Made by a program: the position numbers and the translations under genes. From contig CAUFMB010000043.1 of NCBI GenBank assembly GCA_959026535.1, forward strand, positions 1-17,696: 17,696 bases of DNA, given 5' to 3'. The notes under the pieces were generated by a model. That model saw only the letters and a program-made list of their open reading frames with translations. It did no database searches and was not told where the DNA came from. This DNA is from an uncultured Collinsella sp. GTDB lineage: Bacteria; Actinomycetota; Coriobacteriia; Coriobacteriales; Coriobacteriaceae. Shown piece by piece: positions 15,232 to 17,696 of the stretch; positions within the stretch are counted from its first letter, which is position 1, and every line of letters begins with the position of its first letter.

Positions 15232-17254
15232 GCGCGGTCTCCTCTTCGATCTGGGTGGAAAGTTCCAGCCATTCGTCCTCGAGCTTGGGCAGCTCTTGCT
15301 TAAGGCCGTTATATTCCCCCAGCGCGGCGTTGAACTTGTCCTGATCGGCATAAAGCTCTTCGCTTGCCATCAATTCCATAAGCTCGTCATAGCGGGCGCG
15401 CTTTTTGTCGAGCTCCGCCTCGATCTTCTTGAGCTGGTTGCGAACGCCCTTGAGCTTTTTGTTGAGCGCGGCGCGGGCTTGGGCCTCAGCGCGCTTTTGC
15501 TCCTTGGTCTTTTTGCCCTCGGTCGGCTTGGGGGCGGCGGCGGGACTGCTGGCCTCGGCGGCGCTGGCGGGCTTGGTTGCCTTGGTCACGGCCGGCGTGC
15601 TCTCCCCTGCCGCCTCGGCGGCGGCGCGGGCTGCGAGGTCTTCGCGCTTGTAGAGGTAGTAGTCGTAGTCACCGTCGTAGACCGTGACTTTGCCGTCGCG
15701 GATGTCGATGATGCGGTTGGCCACAGCGCGTACCAGGTGCTCGTCATGGCTAATCAGTACGATGGTGCCGGGGAAGTTTTGCAGGGCGTTCTCGAGCATG
15801 TCCACCGAGTCGATGTCAAGGTGGTTGGTGGGCTCGTCCAGGCACAGGAGCGCCTCGGGAGCCACGAGCATCTTGGCGAGCGCCAAACGCGCCTTTTCGC
15901 CGCCGGAGAGGACGCGGACCTGCTTTTCGATTGCGTCGTTGTCGCTAAACAAGAAGGCGCCCAGCAGGCTGCGCTGCTGCGGCACGGTCCATTTGGGCGT
16001 AACGGTGTCGATCTCTTGCAGGACAGTGTTGGACTCGGTCATGCCCTCGAGCGCGTGCTGGGCATAATAGGCAACGCCCACGTTAGTGCCCAGATCGCGC
16101 GTGCCGGTGGTGGGCGGCTCCAGGCCGGCGAGGATCTTCATGAGGGTGGACTTGCCGGCGCCGTTGGGGCCGACGAGCGCCACGTGCTCGCCGCGGTAGA
16201 GTTTGAGGTCGATGTCGCTGTAGATGTGCTTGTCGCCGTAGGACTTGGAGACGCCCTCCAGGCCCACGACCATATCGCCGGAGCGCGGCGGGTCGGGGAA
16301 CTTAAAGTCGATGTGTTTGTGGCCCTCGGGCAGGATGACGAGCTCCTTTTTGATCTGCTCGATCTTGCGGATGCGCTCCTGCGCCTGAGCAGCCTTGGTG
16401 GGCTTGTAGCGGAACTTGTCGACGAAGACCTGCATGTGGGCGATGTCTCGTTCCTGGGCGGCGCGCTTGGCACGCATCTGCTCCAGGTTGTCCTCGCGCT
16501 GCTTGAGGTAGCTGCTGTAGTTGCCGGTGTAGGTGGTCACGCGGCGGTTCTCGAGCGCGGCGACGTGGTCGACACAGGCGTCCATGAAGGCGCGGTCGTG
16601 GCTGACGATGAGCACGGCGCCGTCGTAGTTCGCGATAAAGCCGCGCAGCCACTGGACGCTTTCGAGGTCCAGGTGGTTGGTGGGCTCGTCAAGCAGCAGC
16701 AGGTCGGGGTGGCGCAGGAAAAGCTTGGCCAGCGCGATACGCATCTGCCAGCCGCCCGAGAACTCGGAGCACGGGCGCTCAAAGTCGGTGACCTTAAAGC
16801 CCAGGCCGGACAGGATCTTGCGGGCGTTGCTTTCGAGCTCGTAGCCGCCCAGGTGCTCAAAGCGGTCCTGGACCTGGCCGTACTCGTTAAGGAGTGCGTC
16901 GACGTCCTTGCCCTGCTCGGAGAGCTCGGTGATCTGGGCCTGCAGCTCGTTGGCGCGCTCGCCCATGCGGCGGATTTCCTTGGCGGCTGCCATGACCTCG
17001 GCGAGGATGGTGGTGTCCTTGTTCTCCAGGTTGGTTTCCTGCTCTAGGTAGCCCACCTGGCAGTCCTTGGCGTACTGGACCTGGCCGGCGTCCGGGCTGT
17101 CGATACCCATAATGATCTTGAGCATGGTGGTTTTGCCGGCGCCGTTGGGTCCTACAAGCGCAAAGCGCTCGCCGGGGTTGATCTGGAAGGACGCGCCACT
17201 AAAGAGGACGCGCGCGCCGAAGCTTTTTTCGATCTTGTCGACCAGGAGGATCAT
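15218..17254 (-). CDS. ABC-F family ATPase (ribosome-associated translation factor type)
   Basis: ABC-F proteins have two ATP-binding domains and no membrane part; those studied bind the ribosomal E site and modulate translation or protect from antibiotics. The 678 residues show domain 1 with Walker A GPNGAGKT (35-42), signature FSGGWQMR (165-172) and LLLLDEPTNHLD (catalytic Glu190). A charged linker (about 240-310) with FVDKFRYKPTKAAQAQERI fits the P-site tRNA interaction motif. Domain 2 has GPNGAGKS (362-369), LSGGEKAR and LDEPTNHLD (Glu474). An Ala/Pro-rich hinge (540-585) leads to a C-terminal coiled coil. Length and ends resemble housekeeping YdiF/Uup-like members more than resistance proteins, but that call needs a tree. 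AAAGG lies eight bases before ATG 17254. It is the first gene of the run. Confidence 0.94.
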   Translation of the reverse strand: MILLVDKIEKSFGARVLFSGASFQINPGERFALVGPNGAGKTTMLKIIMGIDSPDAGQVQYAKDCQVGYLEQETNLENKDTTILAEVMAAAKEIRRMGERANELQAQITELSEQGKDVDALLNEYGQVQDRFEHLGGYELESNARKILSGLGFKVTDFERPCSEFSGGWQMRIALAKLFLRHPDLLLLDEPTNHLDLESVQWLRGFIANYDGAVLIVSHDRAFMDACVDHVAALENRRVTTYTGNYSSYLKQREDNLEQMRAKRAAQERDIAHMQVFVDKFRYKPTKAAQAQERIRKIEQIKKELVILPEGHKHIDFKFPDPPRSGDMVVGLEGVSKSYGDKHIYSDIDLKLYRGEHVALVGPNGAGKSTLMKILAGLEPPTTGTRDLGTNVGVAYYAQHALEGMTESNTVLQEIDTVTPKWTVPQQRSLLGAFLFSDNDAIEKQVRVLSGGEKARLALAKMLVAPEALLCLDEPTNHLDIDSVDMLENALQNFPGTIVLISHDEHLVRAVANRIIDIRDGKVTVYDGDYDYYLYKREDLAARAAAEAAGESTPAVTKATKPASAAEASSPAAAPKPTEGKKTKEQKRAEAQARAALNKKLKGVRNQLKKIEAELDKKRARYDELMELMASEELYADQDKFNAALGEYNGLKQELPKLEDEWLELSTQIEEETARELS
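15239..15244 (-). promoter_or_regulatory. Ribosome binding site deciding the GTG start of the small membrane protein
   Basis: GAGGAG on the minus strand, seven bases before the GTG codon at 15231-15229 and inside the last codons of the ABC-F gene. No comparable site precedes the in-frame ATG at 15201. Confidence 0.7.
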
Positions 17255-17285
17255 GGTGCCGCCTTTGACCTTGTGTGCCTATATG

Positions 17286-17313
17286 AAAAAAGGCCCCAAC
17301 TTGCGTTGGAGCC
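17286..17313 (-). terminator. Intrinsic terminator after tRNA-Ala
   Basis: On the minus strand a 9-bp stem (GGCTCCAAC with GTTGGGGCC, one T-G pair) closes a GCAA tetraloop and is followed directly by TTTTTT (17286-17291). It begins 16 bases after the tRNA-Ala 3' end and finishes 31 bases before the ABC-F start codon, so it ends the tRNA transcript and could also limit entry into the 18-gene run. Confidence 0.92.
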
Positions 17314-17329
17314 TCATTCAATGCTCGGG

Positions 17330-17402
17330 TGGAGACGAGGGGGATCGAACCCCTGACCTCTTGACTGCCAGTCAAGCGCTCTCCCAGCTGAGCTACGCCC
17401 CC
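17330..17402 (-). tRNA. tRNA-Ala (anticodon GGC)
   Basis: The minus strand folds into a 73-base cloverleaf. The acceptor stem is GGGGGCG/CGTCTCC, the D arm GCTC/GAGC, the anticodon stem CTTGA/TCAAG with loop CTGGCAG, and the T arm has loop TTCGATC. The loop gives anticodon GGC, reading GCC and GCU. The acceptor stem contains the G3-U70 wobble pair, the identity mark for alanyl-tRNA synthetase, which settles the assignment. The discriminator is A, and CCA is not encoded (CCC follows), so CCA must be added after transcription. Its promoter lies at 17415-17443 and its terminator at 17286-17313. Confidence 0.96.
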
Positions 17403-17414
17403 GTGCGAAGAAGT

Positions 17415-17443
17415 ACTATACGGGAACTCGCATGGCGATGCAA
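17415..17443 (-). promoter_or_regulatory. Promoter of tRNA-Ala
   Basis: On the minus strand a -35 box TTGCAT (17438-17443) and a -10 box TATAGT (17415-17420, five of six consensus bases) are exactly 17 bases apart. Transcription would start near 17408, only about six bases before the tRNA 5' end. An AT-rich tract with TTTTTCCAAAATT lies immediately upstream and may act as an UP element. The region around the -35 box matches that of the tRNA-Pro promoter in 12 of 16 positions. Confidence 0.8.
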
Positions 17444-17526
17444 GGACAATTTTGGAAAAACTTTCGCCGGCGCGATCGCGGATGCGGGACGGGCTCAAGA
17501 ACGAGGGGCCCGCGACGCCCGATCCG

Positions 17527-17568
17527 GCCCGCGGGGCTCGCCCCGCGGGCGGCGGCCACGCCGCCGCC
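17527..17568. repeat. Overlapping GC-rich inverted repeats
   Basis: A perfect 10-bp inverted repeat (GCCCGCGGGG, four-base spacer CTCG, CCCCGCGGGC) spans 17527-17550. A second perfect 9-bp one (GGCGGCGGC, CAC, GCCGCCGCC) spans 17548-17568. They share three bases, so the full stems exclude each other. Neither strand has a T-run after them. The surrounding non-coding stretch, 17444-17662, is GC-rich with further short inverted repeats (for example 17577-17597) and holds no gene I can support. Confidence 0.6.
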
Positions 17569-17662
17569 TGCCTCGTCGGGGCCATCTGGCAGCCCCGGGG
17601 CCACCCGCATAGTCGCCGCCCGCTTTTCCGTTGTCCCTTTCGCCCATTACAGTCTGAAATAG

Positions 17663-17684
17663 GCCATCGATAAATTTCGATGGC
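17663..17684. repeat. Inverted repeat near the right edge
   Basis: An 8-bp perfect inverted repeat (GCCATCGA, six-base AT spacer TAAATT, TCGATGGC). It could be an operator-like site or the 3' hairpin of an element beyond the window. No T-run follows on the minus strand, so a standard terminator is not supported, and the gene it might serve is not in view. Confidence 0.45.
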
Positions 17685-17696
17685 GAGCATTCGGCG

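Noticed and set aside
15232..15351. ATG start 40 codons upstream for the small membrane protein
   Set aside because: It would lie deep inside the ABC-F coding region; the GTG at 15231 has a clear ribosome binding site.
15059..17047. Open plus-strand frame of 662 codons opposite the ABC-F gene
   Set aside because: It mirrors a well-supported gene; its product is low in structure-like motifs and rich in V, G, L, H and D, the usual composition of antisense frames in GC-rich DNA.
17199..17690. Minus-strand frame of 163 codons across the tRNA-Ala gene
   Set aside because: Its middle is the well-known false peptide that results from translating a tRNA, and it crosses the terminator and the ABC-F start.

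Overview
The window is GC-rich (roughly 60 % or a little more) and almost wholly coding on the minus strand. It reads like a chromosome segment of a monoderm, high-GC Gram-positive bacterium. The gene set (PlsY/PlsC lipid synthesis, ScpAB condensin subunits, Nif3 next to a zinc-ribbon coiled-coil protein, MEP-pathway IspH, a DUF512 radical-SAM protein next to Der) and the base composition fit an actinobacterium of the Coriobacteriia type, such as Collinsella. That assignment is inference; no ribosomal RNA or other lineage marker lies in the window.

Layout, in the direction of transcription (right to left). At the right end, positions 17403-17696 are non-coding and GC-rich with strong inverted repeats. 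A clear sigma-70-type promoter (17415-17443) then drives tRNA-Ala(GGC), followed by an intrinsic terminator (17286-17313). Thirty-one bases further on, an uninterrupted run of 18 minus-strand genes begins: ABC-F ATPase, a 98-residue membrane protein with a GTG start, M50 site-2 protease, scpA, scpB, an RluB-type pseudouridine synthase, cmk, plsC, ispH, a DUF512 radical-SAM protein, der, plsY, gpsA, rpe, a cysteine desulfurase, a Nif3 protein, a zinc-ribbon coiled-coil protein and coaBC. Neighbours overlap or lie a few bases apart; the only gaps above 50 bases are 66 (rluB-cmk) and 84 (M50-scpA). The run ends at position 168, directly against a second tRNA promoter (130-159) that drives tRNA-Pro(GGG) at the left edge.

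Functionally this is a housekeeping block. It covers chromosome organisation (ScpAB), ribosome assembly and translation (Der, the pseudouridine synthase, the ABC-F protein, tRNAs), membrane lipid synthesis (GpsA makes glycerol-3-phosphate, PlsY and PlsC acylate it), nucleotide, isoprenoid and coenzyme A synthesis (Cmk, IspH, CoaBC), pentose phosphate metabolism (Rpe) and sulfur/metal chemistry (cysteine desulfurase, Nif3). No mobile element, CRISPR array, phage gene or toxin-antitoxin pair was seen.

I found no clear undescribed system. The points most worth a second look are a 16-base promoter element shared by the two tRNA genes; the lack of any visible promoter between the tRNA-Ala terminator and the 18-gene run, which makes that terminator a possible gate; the small unrecognised membrane protein; the mutually exclusive GC hairpins near the right end; and residue changes in the PlsC active site and the zinc ribbon.
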